Source: VRUE01 sp963737575 (lineage in GTDB: Bacteria > Actinomycetota > Thermoleophilia > Solirubrobacterales > 70-9). From it: DNA of 64,000 nt. Both the position numbers and the translations under genes were made by a program. Positions 51,585 to 59,907 of the stretch are shown piece by piece (the first letter of the stretch is position 1; each line of letters opens with the position of its first letter). The notes beneath the pieces were generated by a model. It saw only the letters and a list, made by a program, of their open reading frames with translations. It ran no database searches and was not told where the DNA came from. Location: positions 1 through 64,000 of the forward strand of contig CAVTTJ010000010.1 of assembly GCA_963737575.1 (NCBI GenBank). The letters run 5' to 3'.

Positions 51585-53411
51585 ATGTCAGGGCGAACGC
51601 CGATAGCCCTCGCCTTCGCGGCCATGCTGCTGGCCGCACTGGGTGCGATCGGCGGATCGGCCTCGCCCGCCGACGCTTCCACGCTCGTCGTCCAGCCCGA
51701 TGGCAAGATCGTCATTGCCGGCCGGATCGCCTGGCACGAAGCCGGCGCCCTCGCTCGCCTGAACCCTGACGGCAGCCTCGACTCCAGCTTCGCCGAAGGC
51801 GGCTTCTTGCTCGACCGGCGGCTGCCCGGCTTCCGCGCGCTTGCGCTCGAGCCCGACGGAGACATACTCGGAGCGGCGGTCGCCGGATCGCTCGCCCGAT
51901 ATCTCCCCAATGGGGCGATCGACCCGTCGTTTGGGGTCGGGGGAATCGGCGGAACCGACGAACCGGACCAGGTCCACTTCCTCTTCGGCGAAGAGGGTCC
52001 GTCGGCGCTGCTCGTCCAACCGGGTGGCGGCATCGTCGTTGCCGGGAACCACGGCGTCGGCGGAGGTGGGTTCGACGCATGGGTGCGCCGCTACGACGCC
52101 GCCGGCCGCGGAGCGGAACAGGTCGGGTCCATCCCGCAGCTGGGTGGCCCGGCCGATGCGACGAAAGTCGACGGGCTCATCGAAGTCCCGGATGGCTCGC
52201 TGATCGGCGCCGGGTTGACATACGGCTACGAAGAATCGAAGTTCCAGACGCGTCCACTCCTGGCCAGGTTCGTTCCGGGGTCCGGCTCGCGTTACGACCC
52301 GGCCTTCGGCGGCGGTGCGGGCCTGGTGCGGCCCTCCTCGGCCGGCTACAAGTACAAGGCCGGGTTCCATGCCGTCGCCAACGACGGCGATGGGCTGGTC
52401 GCGGCGGGCGAAGCCGGCGGCACCTTCCTGCTCGCCCGCTACAACCTCGATGGCAGCCTGGACACCGGCTTCGGCGAAGGCGGCTTCTCGGCCCCGCCGA
52501 TCGAAGGGCCCGCTGCCCATGCCCCCGAAGCCTCTCCTCACAGCTGGGCGGAAGACGTCGCGGTCATGGGCGACGGCGGAATCGTCCTCGGCGGCGCGAC
52601 TGAACAATGGGGCACCTGGGTGCCGGTCCAACGCGACATGGTCGCCCACTGCGCCGACTGCCCGCAGCCGATGCTCGCCAAGTTCGGCTCCAGCGGCCAT
52701 CTCGACCCGGGGTTCGGGAACGGCGGCCTGCTCCTGCTGCGGCGACCCGACGGCGGGCCGTTCGAGGGCTCGGTCGCCGGAGTGACGGCGCTGGCGAGCG
52801 GCGGGATCCTCGTCAACGGCTACGTGTCGAATCAAACCGCCTTCGTCGCCCGCTTGAACCCCGACGGCAGCTACGACCAGACCTTCGGCGCCAACGGCCT
52901 CGTCGTGCTCGAATTCCCATGTTCGAGCGCAAACGAGGCCAAGGAACGCGCCGCCGGCTGCATCCCCTCCGCCCTGGTGACGCTGCGTGCGCGGCACCTC
53001 CTCCGTGGCCATCCCTCGCTATCGATGAGGGTCGCCCCGAATCTGCCCTGGGCGGCGGTCAAGAAGGTGATGCTGAGCCTCCCCCAGGGGCTGTTGCCGA
53101 CCCGAGGGTGGCCGGCGAAGGCCAAGGTGGTCGCCGTCGGCGGGGCAGGGCGCGGCAAGGTTCATCTGTACCGGGCCCACGGTAAGACCCCCGCCCGCAT
53201 CGCCTTCACCCACTTCGGCCTCGCCCGCGCACTGAGGGTCAGGCTGCCGACCGGGTCTCTGGGGCCGCTGAGCCCGAGGCGCCGGCGGGCCAGGCTCGTC
53301 CGCTTCCGAGTCGGCGTCGATTTCACGAATGTGGCCGGGTGGGACTCTTTCTCGCAGACCGTCGTCCGCAGCGTGAGGGTGAGGCCGGGGCCGCATAAGC
53401 TCGCTGGATGA
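51585..53411 (+). CDS. secreted delta-60 repeat protein
   Basis: A 608-residue exported protein (signal peptide ending SPADA). It has about seven delta-60-type units recognised by QPDGKIVIAG and ARLNPDGSLDxxFGxGG variants, for example LARYLPNGAIDPSFGVGG and LARYNLDGSLDTGFGEGG. They probably form a propeller. The region after ~residue 470 is basic and proline/arginine-rich (RVRLPTGSLGPLSPRRRR), unlike the repeats. Function unknown. Its stop overlaps the folP-like start (ATGA). Confidence 0.85.
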   Translation: MSGRTPIALAFAAMLLAALGAIGGSASPADASTLVVQPDGKIVIAGRIAWHEAGALARLNPDGSLDSSFAEGGFLLDRRLPGFRALALEPDGDILGAAVAGSLARYLPNGAIDPSFGVGGIGGTDEPDQVHFLFGEEGPSALLVQPGGGIVVAGNHGVGGGGFDAWVRRYDAAGRGAEQVGSIPQLGGPADATKVDGLIEVPDGSLIGAGLTYGYEESKFQTRPLLARFVPGSGSRYDPAFGGGAGLVRPSSAGYKYKAGFHAVANDGDGLVAAGEAGGTFLLARYNLDGSLDTGFGEGGFSAPPIEGPAAHAPEASPHSWAEDVAVMGDGGIVLGGATEQWGTWVPVQRDMVAHCADCPQPMLAKFGSSGHLDPGFGNGGLLLLRRPDGGPFEGSVAGVTALASGGILVNGYVSNQTAFVARLNPDGSYDQTFGANGLVVLEFPCSSANEAKERAAGCIPSALVTLRARHLLRGHPSLSMRVAPNLPWAAVKKVMLSLPQGLLPTRGWPAKAKVVAVGGAGRGKVHLYRAHGKTPARIAFTHFGLARALRVRLPTGSLGPLSPRRRRARLVRFRVGVDFTNVAGWDSFSQTVVRSVRVRPGPHKLAG

Positions 53412-54254
53412 AGCGCTGGAGACTCGAGGGAGCCGATCGCGACCTGAGCCGGCCGATAGCGGCCGGGATCGTCAACGTCACCGCCGACTCGATGTTCGAG
53501 GGGGCGCGGAGCGGGACCCCCGAGCAGGCCGTCGCCGATGGTCTGGCGCTGGTCGAGGCGGGCTTCGACATGCTCGACGTCGGCGCCGTGGCGGCGCGGA
53601 GCGGGCCGCCCGTCGGCCCGGCCGAGGAGACGGCGGCGCTGGTCCCCGCGATCGAGGGGCTGGCCGGGTCCGGGGCGCCGATCTCGGCCGACACCTTCTC
53701 GGTCGAGGTCGCGCGGCGGGCGCTGGCGGCGGGGGCGGTCGCCGTCAACGACATCTCCGGCGGCTCGGATGAGATGTTCGAGCTCGTTGCCGAGAGCGGT
53801 TGCGGCTATGTCCTGATGCACATCGAGGGTCCGCCGCGAGTGGACCGCGAGCCGCAGGAGTACGACGACGTCGTCGACCACCTCCGATCCTGGTTCGGGG
53901 GGCGAGTCGAGCGCGCGCTCGAGCTTGGCGTGGATGAGGAGCAGATCGCGATCGACCCCGGGCTCGACTTCGACCTCAGCACCGAGCAGGACCTCGAGGT
54001 CCTGCGCCGGCTCGGCGAGCTCGGCGAGCTGCGGGCTTCCTCTCTATCTCTCGCTCTCGCGGAAGGACTTCATCGGCGCCGTCCTCGGCGGCTCCTGGGA
54101 CGGCCGCCTTGCGGCCGGCGAGCGCGAGTGGGGGACGATCGCCGCGGTCGCCCTCGCGGTGCGCGCGGGCGCCGACATCCTCCGCATCCACGACCGGTCC
54201 TCGTTGCAGGCGATCAGGGTTGCCGGCGCAATCCGCGCAGGGGCCGCAGCATGA
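53408..54254 (+). pseudogene. folP: dihydropteroate synthase-like protein, frameshifted
   Basis: TIM-barrel pterin-binding enzyme; DHPS joins p-aminobenzoate to a pterin in folate synthesis. It shows GIVNVTADSMF, AGFDMLDVGA, PISADTFSVEVARRAL, AVNDISGG, SRKDFIGAVLGG and ILRIHD. The frame breaks near 54035 and resumes as LPLYLSLSRKDF to a stop at 54254, consistent with one base gained. It departs from canonical folP: NVTPDSFSDGG-like loop 1 reads NVTADSMFEGARS and the STRPG loop 2 reads AARSGPP. Folate function is therefore less certain than membership of the fold. ATGA overlaps on both sides. Confidence 0.78.
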
Positions 54255-56580
54255 CGCCCTCCCGGTCGCTGCTGGAGACGCCGTGGGCGATTGCGATCGA
54301 CCCGGCTAGGCGCGACGGCCGAATCGTCGCCGAGAGCGCCGAGCCGGAGCGCCCGTCGAGGACGGTGACGATGCCTACGGCTCTCGATCCCGGCCTCGTC
54401 GATGCGCTCGCCCGCGCCGGGATCGACCGCCTCTACTCGCACCAGGGCGAGGCGCTGGAAGCGGTGGCGGCCTCGAACCTCGATGATCACCAGCGGCACC
54501 GCCTCGGGCAAGAGCCTTGCCTTCAACCTGCCCGTCCTCGACGGCATCGCCCGCGACCCCAAGCGCCGCGCGCTCTACCTCTACCCGACCAAGGCGCTCG
54601 CCCAGGACCAGGCGCGGAAGCTCGCCGAGCTGCGCCCGCCGGGCCTGCGCGAGGCGATCTACGACGGCGACACCCCGCGCGAGGAGCGGCCGGCGATCCG
54701 GCGCCGCAACAACCTCGTCCTCACCAACCCGGACATGCTCCATGTCGGCCTGCTGCCGAACCACCGCAGCTGGGGCGACTTCCTCGCAAACCTCGAGTGG
54801 GTCGTCGTCGACGAGGCCCACACCTACCGCGGCGTCTTCGGGTCCCACGTCGCCAACGTCCTGAGGCGGCTGCGCCGGGTCGCGCGCGCCTACGGCTCCG
54901 AGCCGCGATTCCTGCTCGCCTCGGCGACGATCGCCAACCCGGTCGAGCTGGCCGAGGGCCTGGTCGGGGAGCCGTTCGAGGCGATCTCCGACGACGGCGC
55001 CCCGCGGACCGGCCGCGAGATCGCGATGTGGAACCCGCCGCTGATCGACAAGGCGACCGGGACCCGCCGCTCGCCGCTCTCCGAGGCGGCGGAGATGTTG
55101 GTCGAGCTCGTCTCCCAGGGCGTGCGGACGATCTGCTTCCTCAAGAGCAGGCGCGGGATCGAGCTGATCCAGCGTTTCGCGCGCGAGGGGCTGGAGGCGC
55201 GCGGCAAGCCGGAGCTCGCGGATCGGATCGCGCCGTATCGGGGCGGCTACACGCCGCAGCAGCGGCGCGAGATCGAGGCCCGGCTCAGCGCCGGCGAGCT
55301 GCTGGCCGTCGTCGCCACCGACGCGCTGGAGCTCGGGATCGACATCGGCGAGCTCGACGCCGCGATCTGCGTCACGTTCCCGGGCACCGTCGCGAGCCTG
55401 CGCCAGATGTGGGGGAGGGCGGGACGGCGCCGCCGCGGACTCGCCGTCTACGTCGCCGGCCAGGACGCGCTCGACCAGTTCTTCTGCCGCCACCCGGACG
55501 AGTTCATCGACCGACCGGTCGAGGCGGCGATCCTCGACCACGAAAGCGAGCAGATCGCCTCCCGTCACCTCCTCGCCGCCGCCTACGAGCTGCCGCTCTC
55601 GAGCTGAGGACGACGGGATCTTCGGCCCCGGCTGGCGCGAGCGGGCCGAGAGGCTGACCGGCGCCGGCGAGCTGCGCCGCGCCGGCGACCGGATCCTGCC
55701 GCGGCGCAGCGAGTTCGTCGCCGCCAAGATCCCGCTGCGCTCGGCCTCCTCCGACTCGGTCGCGGTGATCGAGCGCGATTCGGGCGAGATGCTGGGGCTG
55801 GTCGAGGCCGAGCGGGCGTTCACGACGATCCACCCGGGGGCCGTGTACCTGCACCTCGGGCGCTCCTACGAGGTCGAGCAGCTCGACATCGACGGGCGCC
55901 GGGCGATCGTCTCCAAGTTCGACGGCGATTGGTACACGCGGCCGAAGAAGGAGACCGAGATCTACATCGAGCGCCTGCGCGAGCAGCGGACGACCTCCGG
56001 GGTCGAGCTCCATTTCGGCGAGGTCTCGGTCAGCGAGCAGGTGATCGCCTTCCAGCGGGTCTCGATCTCCGAGCAGGAACCGATCGACGTCGTCGCCCTC
56101 GAGCTGCCCGAGCAGCACTTCGCGACCCAGGCGCTCTGGTACGTGCTGCCGGACCGGCTGAGCGGCGCCCTCCCGCCCGAGGTCCTGCTCGGCGCCCTGC
56201 ACGCGACCGAGCACGGCCAGATCGCCGTCCTGCCGCTGATCGCGATGTGCGACCGCTGGGACATCGGCGGCCTCTCGACCAACGTCCACTTCCAGACCGG
56301 GCGCTCGACGATCTTCATATACGACGGCCATCCGGGCGGGGTCGGGATCACGCTGCGCGGCTACGAGCAGTTCGAGCGCCTGCTCGGGGACGCCGAGCGC
56401 CTGATCGGCGAGTGCCCCTGCGAGTCCGGTTGCCCATCCTGCGTCCAGAGCCCGAAGTGCGGCAACCTCAACGAACCGCTGCACAAGGAGGGGGCGCTGG
56501 AGCTGATGCGGACAATGATTGGCTCGAGTTCACGCGTGTTCGCCGCGGACGCGGGAGCGAGCGAGCAAGATAGCCGGTGA
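54251..56580 (+). pseudogene. superfamily 2 DEAD/DEAH-box helicase with C-terminal cysteine cluster (YprA/Hrq1-like), frameshifted twice
   Basis: ATP-dependent helicase, ~770 residues when corrected. The N-terminal part has the Q-like motif (LYSHQGEALEAV). Motif I (ITSGTASGKS) starts in a second frame after a break at ~54482. Then come LYLYPTKALAQDQ, VVVDEAHTYRGVFG (motif II), LLASATIANP (III) and ELGIDIGELD / QMWGRAGR (V-VI). A second break at ~55600 creates a false stop at 55607; the C-terminal DUF1998-type region continues to 56580. It has the cluster CPCESGCPSCVQSPKC, a metal-binding set as in Hrq1/MrfA repair helicases. Its last residues (ADAGASEQDSR) come from the dispersed repeat. Confidence 0.85.
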
Positions 56581-56614
56581 TCATGGGTGCGAGCGAGCGG
56601 GAGCAGAGCAGGCG
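56542..56614 (+). repeat. dispersed 73-bp repeat, copy B
   Basis: Spans the helicase 3' end and the start of the next gene. It encodes the helicase tail ADAGASE and, in the next frame, the N-terminal GASEREQSRR of the LOG-like protein, whose start codon lies inside the repeat. Ungapped alignment to copy A shows 12 differences in 73 bases. Confidence 0.8.
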
Positions 56615-57089
56615 AACGCAAATTGCCGTCATCGGCTCCAGTCGTTGCGCTGAAGATTCCGAGACTTGGCGGCTCGCCGAGGAGGTCGGGCGGTTGCTGG
56701 CCGAGGCCGGGGCGACGGTGGTCTGCGGCGGCCGCGGCGGGGTGATGGAGGCCGCTGCGCGCGGCGCCGCGCAGGCCGGGGGCGAGGTGATCGGGATCGT
56801 CCCGGGGATCTCGGCCGACGAGGCGAACCCCCACTGCACCCACGTCGTCGCCAGCGGTGTCGGCTTTGCCCGCAACCTCGCCGTCGTCGCCAGCGGCGAC
56901 GCCGTGATCGCTGTCGGGGGCGCCTGGGGGACGCTCTCGGAGATCGGCCACGCCCGGGCATTCGACCGGACGGTCGTCGCCCTTCACAGCTGGGGACTGG
57001 TCGGCAGCGAGGAAATGGCGGGGGCACCGGGGGTGATCGTGGTCGAGACCGCGGCCGAGGCGGTCACGACCGCCCTCGATTCGATCTGA
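56583..57089 (+). CDS. LOG/TIGR00725-family nucleotide-binding protein
   Basis: A 168-residue Rossmann-like protein of the 'possible lysine decarboxylase' group. It has IAVIGSSRC, CGGRGGVMEAAARGA and the PGGxGTxxE-like motif GGAWGTLSE. Some relatives hydrolyse cytokinin nucleotides or bind cofactors; the bacterial role of this subgroup is not settled. ATG 56583 (or GTG 56577) lies within the dispersed repeat, so the first ~11 residues are repeat-derived. The conserved fold begins at QIAVIGSS. Overlaps the helicase stop if the GTG is used. Confidence 0.85.
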   Translation: MGASEREQSRRTQIAVIGSSRCAEDSETWRLAEEVGRLLAEAGATVVCGGRGGVMEAAARGAAQAGGEVIGIVPGISADEANPHCTHVVASGVGFARNLAVVASGDAVIAVGGAWGTLSEIGHARAFDRTVVALHSWGLVGSEEMAGAPGVIVVETAAEAVTTALDSI

Positions 57090-57101
57090 CCGACGGTTGC
57101 C

Positions 57102-57593
57102 TCAAGGATCGATCGGAAACAGGCGCGCCATCACCAGGGCCGAGCGCAGCGAGCCGTCCTCGCGGCGGTAGTGGTCGCGCCGAACGCCCTCCTCGACGAA
57201 GCCCGCCGACCGGTAGAGGGCGATCGCCGGCTCGTTCTCGACGAAGACCTCGAGCTCGATCTTGTGGACTTCGGCGGGGCGGGCCGCGATCGCCGCCTCG
57301 ACGAGCATCCGGCCGCCGCCCCGGCTCCGCCACTCCGGCAGCACCCACATTCCGAGCGCCAGCACCCCGGGCGCGTGGGTCGGGTTGAGGCCGAGCCCGC
57401 CGATCACCTCGCCGTCCTCAATCAGGACGAAGGGGTGGTGCTCGTGGGATTCGACCGAGAAGCGGAACCGCTGCTCGAGATCGTCCTCTCCGACCGAGGG
57501 CTCGGTGGCGAGCCAGCGGCCTTCGTCGACCACCACCTTCATCCCGTGGGCGATCCTCGCGCAATCTTCGAGCGTCGCCGGCCGCACCTCCAT
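57102..57593 (-). CDS. GNAT-family N-acetyltransferase
   Basis: A 163-residue acetyl-CoA-dependent acyltransferase. The GNAT core is clear: MEVRPATLEDCARIA, LGMWVLPEWRSRGGGRMLVEAA (motif A, acetyl-CoA pyrophosphate loop RSRGGGR) and ALYRSAGFVEEGVRRDHYRREDG. ATG 57593 begins the domain exactly; an upstream ATG at 57659 would add 22 residues without conserved character. Convergent with the LOG-like gene. Substrate unknown. Confidence 0.87.
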   Translation of the reverse strand: MEVRPATLEDCARIAHGMKVVVDEGRWLATEPSVGEDDLEQRFRFSVESHEHHPFVLIEDGEVIGGLGLNPTHAPGVLALGMWVLPEWRSRGGGRMLVEAAIAARPAEVHKIELEVFVENEPAIALYRSAGFVEEGVRRDHYRREDGSLRSALVMARLFPIDP

Positions 57594-57679
57594 CGGCGAC
57601 GAGGATATGGCCCCCGGATTTCGGACGTGCCCGTAGTTGACCACCCAGACGGTGCTCAAGTGCGGTCAGGTCGGGCGGT

Positions 57680-59008
57680 TCACCAGAGTTCCCGGAGGGC
57701 GAGGATCGCAAAGGCGTGGGACCAGGCGAGAGGGGTGGTCGAGCGGGGGAGGCCCGAGCGGGTGCCGACTCGCTCGGGAAGGAGGCCGAGCGGCGTCGCG
57801 GCTCGGCGCAGCTCGGCCATCAGCCGCAGGGCGGCCCGGCGCTCGCCGAGGGCGGCGAGGCTCCAGGCAGACCAGGCCGTCGGCGCGGTCCAGGGGTCGG
57901 CGTCCGGCCAGTCCCGCGATGGGACCAGCCCGAATCGCCCGCTCTCGGCGGCGAGCCGCAGCAGGGTGCGGCGAGCGGCCGGAAAGAGGCTGCGGTGCGG
58001 GAACGGCCGCACCGCCCACGCCGCCGCCGAGTCGAGGTCGGAGCCGGAGCCCGCAACCCGTGTCAGCCCCTGTCCGCTCTCGAACCCCGAAAGGGCCTGG
58101 AGCGGTGCGCCCGCCGCGATCGCGTTCCCGAGGTAATCGCCGGGAGCTTTCTCCTGATAGTCGGCACGGTCGCGCCACGGAGTCCGGCCCGGCCCCGCGG
58201 GCATGCCCGCGGCCAGCGCGGCCGCCGCGACCCAGCCGCCGGCGTCGCCCTGGGCGGCGCGGCCGGAGACCGGCGCTCCGGAGACTTCAAATCGCGCCGC
58301 GGCATCGAGATCGAGGCCCTCGAGAAAGGCAACAATGCGACGTGCCTCGGCCCGGTGGCCGGCGGCGATAAGGGCGAGCGCGACGGTGGCCGCGTCCCTG
58401 GGCCAGACGTAGGCCCAGCCGTCCCGGGCGCCCGCGATCGCCGCTCCGGTGCGGAAGTCGGTGAGGGCCCGCAGCACGAGCAGCGAGCGCCGGTACATCC
58501 GGCGCGCCCAGCTCGGCGCGCCCGGCCCGAGCCGCCGCGAGGCGGTGAGCCAGCGGCGATCCGCGCGGGCGGCGGCAGGCCCGCCGACCTGTCTCACCAC
58601 GCTCACCGAACGCTCGCCGAAGCGGGCGGTCGTTCGCAGGACGTTGGTTCCGGACAGGTAGCCCTGGCGGATGGTGTCGGCGCGCCAGAACGGAACCGTC
58701 ACCCGCCCCAGCTTGGCCCGGGCGACGATCCCGGTACTCGGCGGCACGCTGCCGGCGGCCTGGAGGCCGGCAGGGATCTGGAGCCTCGCCCGCCCCGGCG
58801 GCCCCAGTTGGCGGAGGTCGACCACGTCGCCGTAGGAGTCGACCGCGCCCACCCTGGCGCCGTCACCGATCAGGGCGGTCCCGAGAAACGGCGTCGCCAC
58901 TCCCGGTATGGCCGGCGGCGTCTCGGGATCCGCCCGCGACCCCCCCGAGACGGCGATCGCCGCGACGAGGGCGGCGCAGGCAACCCCTGCGACACGAACG
59001 CTGCGCAT
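57680..59008 (-). CDS. secreted GH15-like (glucoamylase-related) protein
   Basis: A 442-residue exported protein (signal peptide about 26 residues, ending SRA). After an N-terminal beta-rich region, an (alpha/alpha)6-barrel domain begins with RRSLLVLRALTDFRTGAAIAG. The GH15 substrate-site motif GWAYVWPRDAATVALAL follows, with DSAAAWAVRPFPH and WTAPTAWSAWSLAALGERR further on. GH15 enzymes cleave alpha-glucans or trehalose. The usual catalytic glutamates could not be placed with certainty, so activity is unproven. ATG 59008 preferred over 59020 for the signal peptide. Confidence 0.8.
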   Translation of the reverse strand: MRSVRVAGVACAALVAAIAVSGGSRADPETPPAIPGVATPFLGTALIGDGARVGAVDSYGDVVDLRQLGPPGRARLQIPAGLQAAGSVPPSTGIVARAKLGRVTVPFWRADTIRQGYLSGTNVLRTTARFGERSVSVVRQVGGPAAARADRRWLTASRRLGPGAPSWARRMYRRSLLVLRALTDFRTGAAIAGARDGWAYVWPRDAATVALALIAAGHRAEARRIVAFLEGLDLDAAARFEVSGAPVSGRAAQGDAGGWVAAAALAAGMPAGPGRTPWRDRADYQEKAPGDYLGNAIAAGAPLQALSGFESGQGLTRVAGSGSDLDSAAAWAVRPFPHRSLFPAARRTLLRLAAESGRFGLVPSRDWPDADPWTAPTAWSAWSLAALGERRAALRLMAELRRAATPLGLLPERVGTRSGLPRSTTPLAWSHAFAILALRELW

Positions 59009-59075
59009 CCCCCAATGCAATCAGCCGCTCGCCCCGCCGGTCGCTAGCCTTCGACACCGCCGCTCCGCGGCACCA

Positions 59076-59148
59076 GGCGAGGTAGCTCAGTTGGTAGAGC
59101 ACACGACTGAAAATCGTGGTGTCGCCGGTTCGATTCCGGCCCTCGCCA
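59076..59148 (+). tRNA. tRNA-Phe (GAA)
   Basis: A 73-nt cloverleaf. Acceptor GGCGAGG pairs with CCTCGCC; the D arm is GCTC-AGTTGGTAG-AGC; anticodon stem CACGA/TCGTG carries loop CTGAAAA with GAA at 59109-59111; the T arm is GCCGG-TTCGATT-CCGGC. Discriminator A; CCA is not encoded. A hairpin terminator candidate follows 20 nt later. Confidence 0.97.
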
Positions 59149-59168
59149 TCGCATAGGCAAGCGGAACG

Positions 59169-59188
59169 CGGCTCCCGAGAGGGGGCCG
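59169..59188 (+). terminator. hairpin downstream of tRNA-Phe
   Basis: CGGCTCCC-GAGA-GGGGGCCG, an 8-bp stem (one T-G pair) with a GAGA tetraloop followed by TCTTCC. It has the position and shape of an actinobacterial terminator with no long T tract. Confidence 0.45.
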
Positions 59189-59257
59189 TCTTCCGTGGGT
59201 GGGCAACGGATTGGGCAACACGAGCGGCTTCCCGAACCCGACTGAGTCACGCGGCCT

Positions 59258-59398
59258 CGGGGAGGATGCTCCGTCGCCCAGGGCTCAAAAGCGCGAATGC
59301 CCGGCGGTCGAACCCTTCGAGGAGGAGGTGCCGCCCAGACGGTCGGGATGCACTCGGCTGGAGCCGAGCGGTCGCCGGTTCAAATCCGGCCTCCCCGA
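59258..59398 (+). other. tRNA-like remnant or interrupted tRNA
   Basis: The 3' end is tRNA-like. Hairpin CTCGGCTGGAGCCGAG (59353-59368) occupies the anticodon-arm position, then a 5-nt variable loop, a perfect T arm GCCGG-TTCAAAT-CCGGC (59374-59390) and CTCCCCG plus A. A matching 5' acceptor strand CGGGGAG occurs at 59258-59264, but 88 nt separate it from the hairpin, far more than a D arm needs. The anticodon loop is 6 nt: adding one T would give a Pro (TGG) loop, one A a Ser (GGA) loop. A terminator-like hairpin follows. It could be a tRNA pseudogene, an old attachment-site copy of a tRNA 3' half, or a tRNA disturbed by indels. Confidence 0.4.
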
Positions 59399-59405
59399 TT
59401 GGTCG

Positions 59406-59430
59406 GAAGCCCGGCTGGGAGGCGGGCTTC
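59406..59430 (+). terminator. hairpin downstream of the tRNA-like remnant
   Basis: GAAGCCCG and CGGGCTTC form a perfect 8-bp stem around a 9-nt loop, directly behind the tRNA-like 3' end and followed by TAGTCTG. Its placement supports the idea that 59258-59398 is or was a transcribed tRNA unit. Confidence 0.5.
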
Positions 59431-59907
59431 TAGTCTGAGAGGAGCGGGCTCTGAACCTTCCGTTGGGTAGCGGTGGTACCGGATTTGGTACCTCTTCAGG
59501 TCAGACGCGAGGGCAGAGTCGCATGCCGGCACCTCTGATCGATCTCCCCGCGGACGACCCGGAGCGCGCTGCGCTTCTGGCGAGGGATTGGGGCAGGGAG
59601 AACGGTTCCCTGGCCAATGGCCATCTTCCCCAGACCGGGGCAGCGAGATGGATCGTTGCCAGTGTCCGGCGCCACCCGAGCTCGGAACAATCATAGGATG
59701 ACGCCCCGCAAGGCGGGAAGCGTCGTTGCGAATATGCCTGATCTATCGTGACTTTCCCATCCGGCATCCTGCCGATGATCGATCGGCGAAGGAAAATCTA
59801 GGAAATGCTGACGCAGCGCCCACGTTGATTTCGATCACCGACTCGAGGAGCGGGGAATCGCACCCGCCTGAGGGCGGCGTCCGCTCTGCGCCTGCCGCCG
59901 GCGGGAC
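59431..59907. other. stretch without a convincing gene
   Basis: About 475 bp. It contains two GGTACC palindromes 8 bp apart (near 59474-59493) and a 57-codon ORF from ATG 59523 (starting MPAPLIDLPADDPERAALLA) with no recognisable domain and no good ribosome site. Local composition after 59700 is less GC-rich, consistent with promoter sequence for the PQQ-propeller gene at 59908. I cannot support a gene here. Confidence 0.5.

Noticed and set aside
59258..59398. Selenocysteine tRNA (TCA seen in GGCTCAAAAGC)
   Set aside because: The surrounding sequence does not form a 5-bp anticodon stem or the 6-bp D stem of tRNA-Sec, the element is ~140 nt long, and no selA/selB or in-frame TGA context is visible.
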